This document shows, piece by piece, positions 33,774 through 43,396 of a stretch of 64,000 nucleotides of DNA. The notes under the pieces were generated by a model. That model saw only the letters and a program-made list of their open reading frames with translations. It did no database searches and was not told where the DNA came from. The position numbers and the translations under genes are program-made. Positions within the stretch are counted from its first letter, which is position 1. Each line of letters begins with the position of its first letter. The stretch lies in the NCBI RefSeq assembly GCF_000969825.1, contig NZ_KQ033919.1, positions 3,980,749 to 4,044,748 on the forward strand. The letters run 5' to 3'. This DNA comes from Parabacteroides gordonii MS-1 = DSM 23371. GTDB lineage: Bacteria; Bacteroidota; Bacteroidia; Bacteroidales; Tannerellaceae.

Positions 33774-36700
33774 ATGAAAAACCTATGGAAAGTTTTTCTG
33801 GTATGCTGTCTGTTCTTTTCTTCCCTTTCCGCAATGGGACAAGAAAAGAATATAAGTGGTAAAGTCCTTGATGACTTTAACGAGACAGTGCCTGGTGTGA
33901 ATGTACAGGTCAAAGGTACTATGTTGGGAACCGTTACTGATGCGGATGGTAATTTTAATATTACTGTTCCGAATGTAAAATCAGTATTGATTTTTTCTTT
34001 TATCGGCTATGCTACACAGGAAATAACTGTCGGCAATCAAACGAAACTTACCGTTAAACTGAAAGATGACACGCAAAATCTGGATGAGGTTGTGGTTGTA
34101 GCTTACGGTAGTGCGCGTAAAAGCGATTTAACAGGTGCATTGACGACTTTGCGTCCCGACGCAAATGATGCGGCTAAAGCGTCTTCAATAGACAACTTAC
34201 TTCAAGGTAAAGTTGCCGGTTTGAATGTAACATCTTCTGTTTCGGCTCCGGGAGCAGCTTCTTCGGTAACAATTCGTGGTGCTAACTCCCTGCGTGGTGA
34301 TAATCAGCCGTTGTATGTTATTGATAATGTACCGCAGGCCTCTACCGGTGATTTTGCATCATCTGCATTGAGTGGAGACTTTCAGATTGCACAAGATCCG
34401 TTATCTTCTTTGAATCCGGCGGATATTGAGAATATCACTGTATTGAAAGACGCTTCTGCTACGGCAATTTACGGTTCGCGTGGTGCTAACGGTGTTATCC
34501 TGATTACTACTAAAAAAGGTTCGATGGGTAAACCGAAAGTAAATGTAACAGCCAATTTCACTGTGGCCAATGCCCGTAATTTGTACGATATGATGACCCT
34601 GGAGCAGAGCGCAATGTACAAGAACTCCCAGAAAGATGAAAAATCACGTCAGTTTTATCTGATAGACGGACAAGTACGATATGTGTTTGCCGACAATGTA
34701 GGCACTTATCTGGAAAATCCGAATGATCCGAAGAACTATCGTGTGTTGGAATATCGTAACTGGCAAAAAGAAATTTACCAATCTGCTTTTTCACAGAATT
34801 ATTCGGCTTCTGTCAGTGGCGGTTCAGATAAGATTAAATATTATGTCTCTGCCAGTTTTAAGGATGTGAATGGCATTACTGTCGGTACGGGTTTCAAACA
34901 GGGAGATTTGCGTACAAACCTGACGGCCGACCTTTCAAAGACTGTCAAGCTGAACCTGACGATGAACGGATCTTTACGCCAGAACAATATGATGGCCGGT
35001 GGTAACACGATTGGTGGTGCTACCAGTTCTATTTCACGTACGGCTCTGGATTATTCTCCTTATCAGGTGCCGGATGATGACCCGAATATGTTGACAAGTC
35101 CCGATTTGAAAACGACTGTATTCAGTTGGCGGGATGATTATGACGATATCACGAATGATAAGACTTTTAAAGTCGGTTTGGATCTGTCCTGGAATATCAT
35201 CGAACATTTGACTTATAATTTACGTGTGGGTGGTAACATGAATATAAATGACCGTTCACGTTGGTGGGGTACGCAGTTGACTCTCGGTGCCAATGATAAT
35301 GGTATATTGTCGCTGACCAATACGGATAAAAATAACTATTCGGTAGAAAATCTGCTGAATTGGAATTCGAATATAGGTAAAGATATTACATTCGGTGCAA
35401 CAGTCGGTGTTACGTATGATGATTACGGAAACGTAGTAAAGAATACGAAAGGGACGGACTTTGAGATCAAGACCTTGCGTACAAAAGGTCTGCAGCTGGC
35501 ATCAAAGGTGGATAACCAACAGCCGATACAAAAAGACTTCCAGTTGTTGTCTTATCTGGGACGTGTAAACTTCAACTTCTACGAAAAGTATTTATTAACG
35601 GCCTCTGTACGTGCCGATGGTTCCAGTAAGTTCCGTGAAGGAAAACGTTGGTCTTATTTTCCTTCTGCTTCTGTGGCATGGAGAATGGAACAGGAAGAGT
35701 TCCTGAAAAATACGGAATGGCTGGATCAGTTGAAAGTACGTGTCGGATACGGACAAACGGGTAACCAGAGTATCGATCCTTATTCTACTTTTTCCGATTA
35801 TGCGCGTGTAATCGATTATGCTACCGCAAAAGGTGATCGTCTGCTGGCTTTGGGAGTGGATAAATTACAAAATGACGGGTTGAAGTGGGAACGTACTACC
35901 TCATGGAATGCCGGTGTCGATTTCGGATTTCTTCATTCACGTCTTACCGGTACGGTTGATTTGTATCATAAGAAAACAACCGATCTTTTGATCTCCAGAA
36001 CATTACCTGCTTCCAGCGGTTTTGGCAGCGTGATGCTTAATCAAGGGTCTTTATCAAATAAGGGTATTGAAATTTCATTGAATGGTGAAATTATTCATTC
36101 AAAGGATTGGAGTTGGAATATTGGAGCGAATATCGGTTTTAATAAATCGACAATTGGTGATCTGGGCTTTGAACCGGCTGATTTCGGCGACCTGAAACAG
36201 GTGAGAGGTTATCTGGGTAATTCTATTGGCGACCATTTTGGTATAGCCAACATCTTCCTGGTTGATCAAGCTCCCGGTTTGTTCTTTGGATATAAGACCG
36301 ACGGTATCGTTCAGGAAGAGGACATTGCAGATGGTAAAGGGGTAAAATATACAGCACCGGACGGAAGTACGAAATATTATACGAAAGATCCTAGCTCAGG
36401 TAGTGTAAAACCTCATGCCGGAGACGTTAAATATGTGGATATGAACGGTGATGGCGTTATCGATGAAAATGATAAAACGATTATCGGTGATCCGAATCCG
36501 GATTTCACTTATGGCTTCCAAACACGCGTTTCGTGGAAGAGCCTGTCTTTGTCGGCTTCGTTTAATGGTGTTTACGGCGCAGATCGTTTAAATACGAATA
36601 TTCGTTATAATATGACTCCGGCTACTAATGCAGGAAATCTGACGCAGGAAGCATTCCTGAATTCATGGACGGCCGAAAATCATTCAAATCTGTATCCCGG

Positions 36701-36998
36701 CACTGGTTATCTGATCCCGAACGGTGTGGTAATGGATCGTTATGTAGAAGATGCAAGTTATTTGCGTTGCTCGGATATTACACTTAATTATATCTTGCCA
36801 AAGCTTTGGACTAATAAGATCGGCTTTGAAAATATTAGTGTATTTGCTTCTTTAAAGAATGCATTTGTTATCACAAGCTATAGCGGATATGATCCCGAAG
36901 TAAACAGCTTCGCTTTCGACGGTTTGCGTCCGGGTATCGATATGAGCCCGTATCCAAGTGCCCGCTCTTATGTATTCGGTTTAAATGTCACATTCTAA
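33774..36998 (+). CDS. SusC-family TonB-dependent outer-membrane transporter
   Basis: 1,074 residues. Signal peptide (FFSSLSAMGQ), then a carboxypeptidase-regulatory-like domain (ISGKVLDDFNETVPGVNVQV; GTVTDADGNFNITVP). TonB-box region LDEVVVVAYG precedes the plug (GLNVTSSVSAPGAASSVTIR; LYVIDNVPQ; IYGSRGANGVILITTKKG) and barrel, ending in YVFGLNVTF. No STN domain, which fits control by the HTCS rather than a sigma/anti-sigma pair. It is followed after 20 bp by its SusD partner and then by a sulfatase, so the imported glycan is probably sulfated. Confidence 0.97.
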   Translation: MKNLWKVFLVCCLFFSSLSAMGQEKNISGKVLDDFNETVPGVNVQVKGTMLGTVTDADGNFNITVPNVKSVLIFSFIGYATQEITVGNQTKLTVKLKDDTQNLDEVVVVAYGSARKSDLTGALTTLRPDANDAAKASSIDNLLQGKVAGLNVTSSVSAPGAASSVTIRGANSLRGDNQPLYVIDNVPQASTGDFASSALSGDFQIAQDPLSSLNPADIENITVLKDASATAIYGSRGANGVILITTKKGSMGKPKVNVTANFTVANARNLYDMMTLEQSAMYKNSQKDEKSRQFYLIDGQVRYVFADNVGTYLENPNDPKNYRVLEYRNWQKEIYQSAFSQNYSASVSGGSDKIKYYVSASFKDVNGITVGTGFKQGDLRTNLTADLSKTVKLNLTMNGSLRQNNMMAGGNTIGGATSSISRTALDYSPYQVPDDDPNMLTSPDLKTTVFSWRDDYDDITNDKTFKVGLDLSWNIIEHLTYNLRVGGNMNINDRSRWWGTQLTLGANDNGILSLTNTDKNNYSVENLLNWNSNIGKDITFGATVGVTYDDYGNVVKNTKGTDFEIKTLRTKGLQLASKVDNQQPIQKDFQLLSYLGRVNFNFYEKYLLTASVRADGSSKFREGKRWSYFPSASVAWRMEQEEFLKNTEWLDQLKVRVGYGQTGNQSIDPYSTFSDYARVIDYATAKGDRLLALGVDKLQNDGLKWERTTSWNAGVDFGFLHSRLTGTVDLYHKKTTDLLISRTLPASSGFGSVMLNQGSLSNKGIEISLNGEIIHSKDWSWNIGANIGFNKSTIGDLGFEPADFGDLKQVRGYLGNSIGDHFGIANIFLVDQAPGLFFGYKTDGIVQEEDIADGKGVKYTAPDGSTKYYTKDPSSGSVKPHAGDVKYVDMNGDGVIDENDKTIIGDPNPDFTYGFQTRVSWKSLSLSASFNGVYGADRLNTNIRYNMTPATNAGNLTQEAFLNSWTAENHSNLYPGTGYLIPNGVVMDRYVEDASYLRCSDITLNYILPKLWTNKIGFENISVFASLKNAFVITSYSGYDPEVNSFAFDGLRPGIDMSPYPSARSYVFGLNVTF

Positions 36999-37018
36999 TT
37001 TAAATAATCTGCTATAAA

Positions 37019-38803
37019 ATGAAAACATTGAAATATATATTATTATTTGCCGGTGTTCTTTCTTTTTCAGCCTGTAATTCCTGGCTGGATGAAGATCCGG
37101 AATATAGTATCAATACGAACACGGCTTTCGCAACAAAGGAAAGCGCCCAGATGGCCTTACAAGGATGTTATGGCTATATGGCAAACGATAATGGGTATGG
37201 ACAGGCCTGGCAAGAGCTGATGATTTCTGCTTCCGGTTTCGGATGGTATCAGACAAATGGTAACGATCAGGATGATTATACATCCCTTCGTGCTATTCCG
37301 GCCTCTACATTGATCAATATGGCATGGACAGGCATGTATAAAGTTATTGGCGAAACAAATGCTTTTATTGCTAATATGGAAGAAAGTCCATTGGATGAAA
37401 GTGTGAAAACAAGTATGCTTGCCGAAGCTAAATTCCTGCGTGCGTTGGCGTATTATAATGTCGTGACAACGTGGGGAGACGCTCCTTTCAAAACAACTCC
37501 TTCCGCTTCGGATGCCGTAGCATTGCCACGTGTTGAAAAAGCAACTATACTGGCACAGGTGGAAAAGGACTGGACGGATGCTTTTAATGATCTGCCGGAA
37601 AAGGCAACAGATGGCTTTGCTTCCAAATGGGCGGCAAAAGCATTCTTGGGTAAATTGTATTATACTATTGCCGCCCAGGGGGATCAAGCTGCATGGGAAA
37701 AAGCTAAAGCTTGTTTCGATGAAGTATATAATAAAGGTATATATGCTTTGCAGCCTAAATTTGGCGATCTGTTTGCTAATAATGTAACAGGCTCCAAGGA
37801 ATCGATCTTTCAGATGAACTATGCGGTATCCGGTGTAAGTCGTAACCGTGGTAGCTGGCTTTTTGCTCCAACCAATTCTACTACCGGTAAATCCTGGAGC
37901 CGTATACGTGCCTCAAAAGCTTTATATGATTATTTCAGAGGAACTTATCCGGGTGATGCACGTCTGGAAGTTACTTTCCAGTCGAAGTGGAGAAATTATA
38001 CTGCGAATGGTCAGGTAGCTGCACAGGTAGAACCGGTTCCTTCCGCCCGTGATACGACGTATGCTTATCCGTTGGTATCTTATGATTCGAAAGAAACACC
38101 GGAAGGCTGGAGCAAATCAAAATTGTTGGTTGCTGAAATCCCTTATGAGCAATTGCCTGATCCTGCCAACCCGAGTGCCAAAGAGTTGAGTTCCGGTAAA
38201 TATGCTGGTATGGATGAATTGGTTAAGAAATATTCGGAAAATACAGGTGATAACCAGGGGTGGCCTTATTTTAAGAAACCTATCGATCAGGTTGTTTCTG
38301 CACAAAACAGTCATAAGAACATCTTTATATATCGGTATGCCGATATGCTGTTGATGATGGCTGACGTATATAATGAATTGGGTGATAAAAACAAAGCGAT
38401 CGATTTGGCAGATGAAGTGTTGTCCCGTGCACGCCAGTCGGGTAGCCAACCATCTGAACAGCCTGCCCGTTGGAATTCTTCATTGTCGAAAGATCAGATT
38501 AAAGAGAAGATCTATTTTGAACGTATATTTGAATTTTCCGGTGAACCGGGTATGTATCAGATCGTTCGTTCACGTGGTACGGAGATGTTGAAGAAAGCTT
38601 TGGAACTGAATAATAATCATGAACTGGTGTTATTGCATAATGCAAATACTGCAACAGGTGTGAATAATTTTAGAGATCGTTATTATAACAACGGCGATTT
38701 AAGTGAAGACTTCCTGAAGAAGAATTTGCTGTTGCCTATTCCGAAAAACGAAATCGATACAAACTCGGCTATAGATTTCTCCGATAACAATTTTGGGTAT
38801 TAA
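37019..38803 (+). CDS. SusD/RagB-family lipoprotein
   Basis: 594 residues with lipobox SFSAC (Cys19). SusD landmarks include EDPEYSINTNTAFATKESAQ, LAEAKFLRALAYYNVVTTWG, RYADMLLMMADVYNELGD, and KIYFERIFEFSGEPGMYQIV. It forms the surface lid of the SusC pore at 33774-36998. The terminal NLLLPIPKNEIDTN is the usual SusD ending. The sulfatase gene follows after 110 bp containing a GC-rich hairpin. Confidence 0.95.
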   Translation: MKTLKYILLFAGVLSFSACNSWLDEDPEYSINTNTAFATKESAQMALQGCYGYMANDNGYGQAWQELMISASGFGWYQTNGNDQDDYTSLRAIPASTLINMAWTGMYKVIGETNAFIANMEESPLDESVKTSMLAEAKFLRALAYYNVVTTWGDAPFKTTPSASDAVALPRVEKATILAQVEKDWTDAFNDLPEKATDGFASKWAAKAFLGKLYYTIAAQGDQAAWEKAKACFDEVYNKGIYALQPKFGDLFANNVTGSKESIFQMNYAVSGVSRNRGSWLFAPTNSTTGKSWSRIRASKALYDYFRGTYPGDARLEVTFQSKWRNYTANGQVAAQVEPVPSARDTTYAYPLVSYDSKETPEGWSKSKLLVAEIPYEQLPDPANPSAKELSSGKYAGMDELVKKYSENTGDNQGWPYFKKPIDQVVSAQNSHKNIFIYRYADMLLMMADVYNELGDKNKAIDLADEVLSRARQSGSQPSEQPARWNSSLSKDQIKEKIYFERIFEFSGEPGMYQIVRSRGTEMLKKALELNNNHELVLLHNANTATGVNNFRDRYYNNGDLSEDFLKKNLLLPIPKNEIDTNSAIDFSDNNFGY

Positions 38804-38848
38804 ATAACGCATTGGTATTAGTCGATTTACCTGGAATTGTATAAAGGT

Positions 38849-38871
38849 GGGGCGCAGTTGGTCTGTGCCCC
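38849..38871 (+). terminator. GC-rich hairpin between SusD and sulfatase
   Basis: GGGGCGCAG pairs with CTGTGCCCC (one G-U pair) over a 5-nt loop, followed by the weakly T-rich GCTTTGCTT. It may be a leaky terminator or mRNA-end stabiliser that lowers sulfatase expression relative to SusCD. Confidence 0.5.
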
Positions 38872-38913
38872 GCTTTGCTTATTCGAATTATTAATTTTTC
38901 AAATGTCAACGAT

Positions 38914-40479
38914 ATGAAATCGGGTTTATTCTATTCATTAACAGGTACTGCGGCTTTGTTATCTGTGGCTTCCTGCTCTCAGAAGAAAGAGAAGGAAGAT
39001 GTAAAAAAGCCTTATAATATAGTCTATATCATGACGGACGATCATACTGCGCAAATGATGAGCTGTTATGATACCCGTTTTATCCGGACTCCTAATCTGG
39101 ATATGATAGCAAACGACGGGGTAAGGTTTACTAACAGTTTTGTTACGAATTCGTTAAGCGGCCCCAGTCGTGCCTGTATGTTTACGGGAAAGTTCAGCCA
39201 TAAAAATGGTTTTACTGATAATACGAACTGTGTTTTTGACGGTTCACAGCAAACAATGCCTAAGTTGTTGCAAAAAGCCGGTTATCAGACGGCGATTATA
39301 GGTAAATGGCATCTGGAGAGTCTGCCGACCGGATTTGATTTCTGGGAGATCGTACCCGGACAAGGCGACTATTACAATCCTGATTTTATCACTTCAGATA
39401 ATGATACGATCCGTAAAAAAGGGTATGTGACCAATATTATTACGGATATGAGTATCGACTGGATGCAGAATCAACGGGACACAAGTAAACCATTCTGTTT
39501 GTTTATCCACCATAAAGCTATTCACCGTAACTGGATGGCTGATACATGTAATCTGGGATTGTATGAAGATAAAACATTCCCGCTTCCTGACAATTATTAT
39601 GATACATATAAAGGACGTCTGGCGGCTGCAGCCCAGGAAATGAGCGTTATCAAGGATATGGATCTTATTTATGATTTGAAAATGCTGCGTCCGGATAAAG
39701 ACAGTCGTTTGAAAAGCTTGTATGAAAAGTATTATGGACGTATGGACGCAGGGCAGAAGGCTGCCTGGGATGAATTTTATGAACCGATTATAAAAGACTT
39801 TTATGCAAAGAATTTAAAGGGTAAAGAACTGGCAGAGTGGAAGTTCCAACGGTATATGCGTGACTATGCCAAGACTGTTAAATCGTTGGATGACAATGTC
39901 GGTCGCGTACTGGATTATCTGAAAGAAAAGAATCTGTTGGAGAATACGTTGGTGGTATATACTTCCGACCAGGGTTTCTATATGGGTGAACATGGTTGGT
40001 TTGACAAACGATTCATGTACGAAGAATCAATGCATACACCTTTGATCATGCGTTTGCCCGCAGGTTTTGATAAACGGGGGGATATTCCGCAAATGGTTCA
40101 GAATATCGATTATGCTCCGACATTTCTGGAGCTGGCCGGTGCGGAAATTCCTGCCGATATGCAGGGGGAATCTCTGTTGCCTTTGTTGAAAGGGGAAAAT
40201 CCGGCAGATTGGCGGACTTCCATGTATTATCATTTTTATGAATATCCGGCCGAACACATGGTAAAACGACATTATGGTGTGCGTACCGATCGTTATAAGC
40301 TGATCCATTTCTATAACGATATTGATAGCTGGGAGTTGTTCGACCTACAGAATGATCCTCATGAAATGAATAATGTGTATGGTCAAAAGGAATATGAACC
40401 GGTGGTAAAAGACATGAAACAGGAATTGCTCCGGTTGCAGGAAAAATATGATGATCCGATACGATTGACGCAGAATTGA
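38914..40479 (+). CDS. Secreted serine-type sulfatase (lipoprotein), paralogue of 1333-2904
   Basis: 521 residues from MKSGLFYSLTG, with lipobox SVASC (Cys21). An ATG-less upstream extension is rejected. The formylglycine motif SGPSRACMFTG places Ser82 as precursor; MTDDH gives the metal site and SDQGFYMGEHGWFDKR is near the C-terminal third. HHKAIHRNWMAD and the ending YYHFYEYPAEHMVKRHYGVR match the first sulfatase almost residue for residue, so both probably attack the same or related sulfate ester. An anSME is needed for maturation but is not in the window. It is the only enzyme gene of this SusCD locus. Confidence 0.93.
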   Translation: MKSGLFYSLTGTAALLSVASCSQKKEKEDVKKPYNIVYIMTDDHTAQMMSCYDTRFIRTPNLDMIANDGVRFTNSFVTNSLSGPSRACMFTGKFSHKNGFTDNTNCVFDGSQQTMPKLLQKAGYQTAIIGKWHLESLPTGFDFWEIVPGQGDYYNPDFITSDNDTIRKKGYVTNIITDMSIDWMQNQRDTSKPFCLFIHHKAIHRNWMADTCNLGLYEDKTFPLPDNYYDTYKGRLAAAAQEMSVIKDMDLIYDLKMLRPDKDSRLKSLYEKYYGRMDAGQKAAWDEFYEPIIKDFYAKNLKGKELAEWKFQRYMRDYAKTVKSLDDNVGRVLDYLKEKNLLENTLVVYTSDQGFYMGEHGWFDKRFMYEESMHTPLIMRLPAGFDKRGDIPQMVQNIDYAPTFLELAGAEIPADMQGESLLPLLKGENPADWRTSMYYHFYEYPAEHMVKRHYGVRTDRYKLIHFYNDIDSWELFDLQNDPHEMNNVYGQKEYEPVVKDMKQELLRLQEKYDDPIRLTQN

Positions 40480-40498
40480 TAATGAGTGGATATAAACT

Positions 40499-40533
40499 AA
40501 AAGAGACTGCCAATTAATGGCAGTCTCTTTTTT
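40499..40533. terminator. Bidirectional terminator after the sulfatase
   Basis: A 13-bp stem (AAAGAGACTGCCA style arm with TGGCAGTCTCTTT) and a 5-nt loop, ending in a T tract. It ends the SusCD-sulfatase operon and the convergent lipoprotein gene. Confidence 0.9.
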
Positions 40534-40544
40534 ATGGGGTTATG

Positions 40545-41387
40545 TCAGTCTTTGTTTTCCGTATTACTCTCCAACTTATTCTTCAAATAAGCGATCCTGT
40601 TTGTTGATTTATCTTTTTCTTTAATCAGGTTTTCCAGATCGCTAAGAACGGTTGCCAGGTCGAAAGTGGCGGCAATTGCTTTTTTATCACCGTCTGCAAT
40701 ATATATTGTATAAGGTTTACCCCCGGTATATTCCGCTTTGATACGCTCTTTTGCGTTTGTGGAAATAAATTTGGCCGCATCAAGACCCTTTTCTCCTTTA
40801 TAGGTCACTACTTCGGTCGTTTTTCCTAAATCTTTGAAGCGGTAATTCACTCCACCATCATAAGCGATCGATGCAGTTTCGGCAAACTGGCCATCCGGTG
40901 TGCTGACCTTTATTCCTGTATGGTTGATCGGCGCACCCCCATAGAAAACGCTGGCAAGATAAATCTCGCCTTTTTCGTTTACTCCGCTCCGGATGTAACA
41001 ACGTTGCACATTCCGTTCTATCGTTTGTTGCTTCCAGATGTAATTACCGATCTCTTCATAAACGCTGTCTTTTTCAAAATTGAATCCTTTTTTCAGAGCT
41101 TCCGCCTCTTCTATTTTAATAGGGAGCAAGCTGTCACAAAAAGCAATAGTTCGTTCTGCTTCTTTTAATTCAACTTGGCGCATCAAAGCCAGGCCCTCCT
41201 TTAATACCTTGTATTCTTTCGGATAAAGAGCCCGGAGACTGTCTATTTCACTTTTTGCAGCGAAGAATTCGTTCCGTTCGTACATGCTTCTCGCATTGTT
41301 CAATCTGGCTTGCGCCTCTTTTTCCGTTTGGTTGCATGCAGCCAGTGTGATGGCGGCAAGTGCGATACATATTGCTGACTTCTTCAT
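40545..41387 (-). CDS. Lipoprotein of unknown function with coiled-coil N-terminal half
   Basis: 280 residues with lipobox LAAC (Cys18). Residues about 20-110 are charged and helical (QARLNNARSMYERNEFFAAK, then SEIDSLRALYPKEYK) and read like a TPR/coiled-coil segment. The second half is beta-rich (GEIYLASVFYGGAPINHTGI; YRFKDLGKTTEVVTYKGEKG). The last 35 residues are again a coiled coil (LSDLENLIKEKDKSTNRIAY). I do not recognise a family. It shares mirrored divergent promoters with the CCA-adding enzyme gene. Confidence 0.8.
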   Translation of the reverse strand: MKKSAICIALAAITLAACNQTEKEAQARLNNARSMYERNEFFAAKSEIDSLRALYPKEYKVLKEGLALMRQVELKEAERTIAFCDSLLPIKIEEAEALKKGFNFEKDSVYEEIGNYIWKQQTIERNVQRCYIRSGVNEKGEIYLASVFYGGAPINHTGIKVSTPDGQFAETASIAYDGGVNYRFKDLGKTTEVVTYKGEKGLDAAKFISTNAKERIKAEYTGGKPYTIYIADGDKKAIAATFDLATVLSDLENLIKEKDKSTNRIAYLKNKLESNTENKD

Positions 41388-41410
41388 GTTGTTTAGCTTA
41401 TTCGTTCTGT

Positions 41411-41439
41411 CTGCAAAGATATATTTTTTATCTTTGCAG
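41411..41439. promoter_or_regulatory. Mirrored divergent promoters (11-bp inverted repeat)
   Basis: CTGCAAAGATA and TATCTTTGCAG form a perfect 11-bp inverted repeat with a 7-bp centre. Each arm contains a full -7 box (TATCTTTG): minus 41414-41421, plus 41429-41436. The two -7 boxes sit 7 bp apart, so polymerases at the two promoters probably exclude each other. Confidence 0.7.
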
Positions 41440-41466
41440 TCTCAATGAGTGAGATAAATAAAGCGA

Positions 41467-42900
41467 ATGTATATAGATCAGGAAGATATTTTAAATCATA
41501 TATCGGCAAAGCCGTTCCATTTAATATCAGAGGCAGCAGACGAATTAGGAGTTGAAGCCTATGTGATTGGTGGTTACGTCAGGGATATTTTTTTATACCG
41601 TCCTTCAAAAGATATAGATGTAGTTGCTGTAGGCAGCGGTATTGAATTAGCAAAAGCAGTAGCCAGCAAGTTAGGTAAACGGACGCATCTGTCCGTATTC
41701 AAGAATTTCGGTACGGCTCAGGTGAAATCGGGTGACCTGGAAATCGAATTTGTCGGTGCCCGGAAAGAATCTTACAGCCATGACAGTCGGAAACCGATCG
41801 TGGAAGATGGTACGCTGGAAGACGATCAGAACCGTCGTGATTTTACGATCAATGCGCTGGCTCTTTGTCTGAATAAAGAGCGTTATGGAGAATTGGTCGA
41901 TCCTTTCGGAGGGCTGGAAGATATGGATAACCTGATTATCCGTACCCCTCTCGATCCGGATATAACTTTCAGCGACGACCCGTTACGAATGATGCGTGCC
42001 GTCCGTTTTGCCTCCCAGCTGGGATTTTTTATCCACCCGGATACATTTGATGCTATCGAGCGTAATAAGGAAAGGATCTCTATCATATCCAAGGAACGGA
42101 TTGTCGATGAACTGAATAAAATAGTTCTTTCGCCTAAACCCTCGGTCGGTTTTGAACTGCTGGACAAATGCGGATTGTTACCTTTGATATTTCCGGAACT
42201 CTGTGCTTTGAAAGGTGCAGAAACAAAGGAAGGTATCGGGCATAAAGATAATTTTGCCCATACTTTAATGGTATTGGATCGTTTGAGCAAGACGACAGAT
42301 AATTTATGGCTTCGCTGGAGTGCTATTTTTCATGACATAGGCAAACCTGCTACTAAGCGTTTTGATCCTCGTTTGGGCTGGACATTCCATAATCATAACT
42401 TTATCGGAGAGCGTATGTTGCCGGGTATTTTCCGTCGTATGAAGCTGCCGATGAATGAAAAGATGAAATATGTCCAGAAGATGGTGACCCTGCACATGCG
42501 TCCCATCGTCCTGGCCGATGATGAAGTGACCGATTCGGCTATCCGTCGCCTTCTTTTCGATGCCGGAGATGATATAGATGATTTGATGAAACTCTGTGAA
42601 GCAGATATAACCAGTAAAAATCCTGAGAAAGTACGGCGTTTCCTGAATAACTTTCGGTTGGTTCGTGAGAAGCTGGCAGAAATAGAGGAAAAAGACCGGG
42701 TACGGAATTTCCAGCCGCCGGTTTCGGGAGAAGAAATTATGGAGATATTCGGTCTTCCGCCTTCTCAACCGGTAGGAATTATCAAGGAGGCGATAAAAAA
42801 TGCTATCCTGGATGGTCTCATTCCCAATGAGTACGAAGCTGCTAAACAGTTTATGCTGGAACGGGCGGCAAAGATGGGACTGAAACCTGTTAATAACTAA
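41467..42900 (+). CDS. cca: CCA-adding tRNA nucleotidyltransferase (class II, HD domain)
   Basis: 477 residues. The class II nucleotidyltransferase head has VIGGYVRD (about 34-40) and metal-binding DIDVV (Asp49/Asp51). It is followed by [11 protein letters not shown], the conserved [17 protein letters not shown], and an HD hydrolase domain ([11 protein letters not shown] near 290; [10 protein letters not shown]). It adds or repairs the 3' CCA of tRNAs; the tRNA-Ala gene here lacks CCA, consistent with need. A poly(A) polymerase role cannot be excluded from sequence alone. Ends at a strong terminator. Confidence 0.93.
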   Translation: MYIDQEDILNHISAKPFHLISEAADELGVEAYVIGGYVRDIFLYRPSKDIDVVAVGSGIELAKAVASKLGKRTHLSVFKNFGTAQVKSGDLEIEFVGARKESYSHDSRKPIVEDGTLEDDQNRRDFTINALALCLNKERYGELVDPFGGLEDMDNLIIRTPLDPDITFSDDPLRMMRAVRFASQLGFFIHPDTFDAIERNKERISIISKERIVDELNKIVLSPKPSVGFELLDKCGLLPLIFPELCALKGAETKEGIGHKDNFAHTLMVLDRLSKTTDNLWLRWSAIFHDIGKPATKRFDPRLGWTFHNHNFIGERMLPGIFRRMKLPMNEKMKYVQKMVTLHMRPIVLADDEVTDSAIRRLLFDAGDDIDDLMKLCEADITSKNPEKVRRFLNNFRLVREKLAEIEEKDRVRNFQPPVSGEEIMEIFGLPPSQPVGIIKEAIKNAILDGLIPNEYEAAKQFMLERAAKMGLKPVNN

Positions 42901-42961
42901 TTTCTAGTGCTTAATTGTTCTACTAATTTATGATAGATTACAAAATGTAATCAGTAAATGC

Positions 42962-43009
42962 TCAGAGCCGGCTCATTTATTCAAGAAGCCGGCTCTGATT
43001 CTTTTATTT
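42962..43009 (+). terminator. Terminator after cca
   Basis: A perfect 12-bp stem (TCAGAGCCGGCT with AGCCGGCTCTGA), 13-nt loop and the T-rich tail TTCTTTTATTT. Confidence 0.88.
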
Positions 43010-43028
43010 ATATCCCGGAAAAATAGAG

Positions 43029-43357
43029 CTATTTCCCTCTTAATAATTCAGCCCCTTCATTCCCGAACACGATTTTTAATACTTGTTCTTTTTTGTCGTT
43101 ATCCAACTTAATTTGTAATACCGTTTCCGTCGATATATTATTGTCTCTACTCAGGACGTATTTCTCAGGATATGCAATAATATCTATGACTGATTCCTGT
43201 AATGCATTTGCAATAATGTATTATACTTTAACTCCCGTTCTCCCGACATAATAAGACTTAAGCCAGCCTGTTTTATCCCAATCTGACTAGCTAAATATTC
43301 TTGCGAATACCCTTTGTTCCTGCGAATTGCATCTATATTCCTTAGTATATCATTCAT
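43029..43357 (-). pseudogene. Frameshifted XRE-family helix-turn-helix regulator
   Basis: The minus strand reads MNDILRNIDAIRRNKGYSQE, then YLASQIGIKQAGLSLIMSGE and RELKYNTL from 43357, a classic Cro/C1 HTH. It hits a stop at 43184-43186. From 43214 another frame continues IANALQESVIDIIAYPEKY and runs to a stop at 43029-43031. Joining the frames gives a plausible 115-residue regulator (NTLLQIANALQES). The break lies at TTATTGCAAATGCA, consistent with loss of a 7-bp repeat of TTGCAAA. Neither piece is long enough to be noticed alone. Likely inactive, unless it is a truncated HTH-only peptide. Confidence 0.75.
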
Positions 43358-43396
43358 ACAAGCAATTTAACATTTGTGGTTTGAATAAATAAGCGA

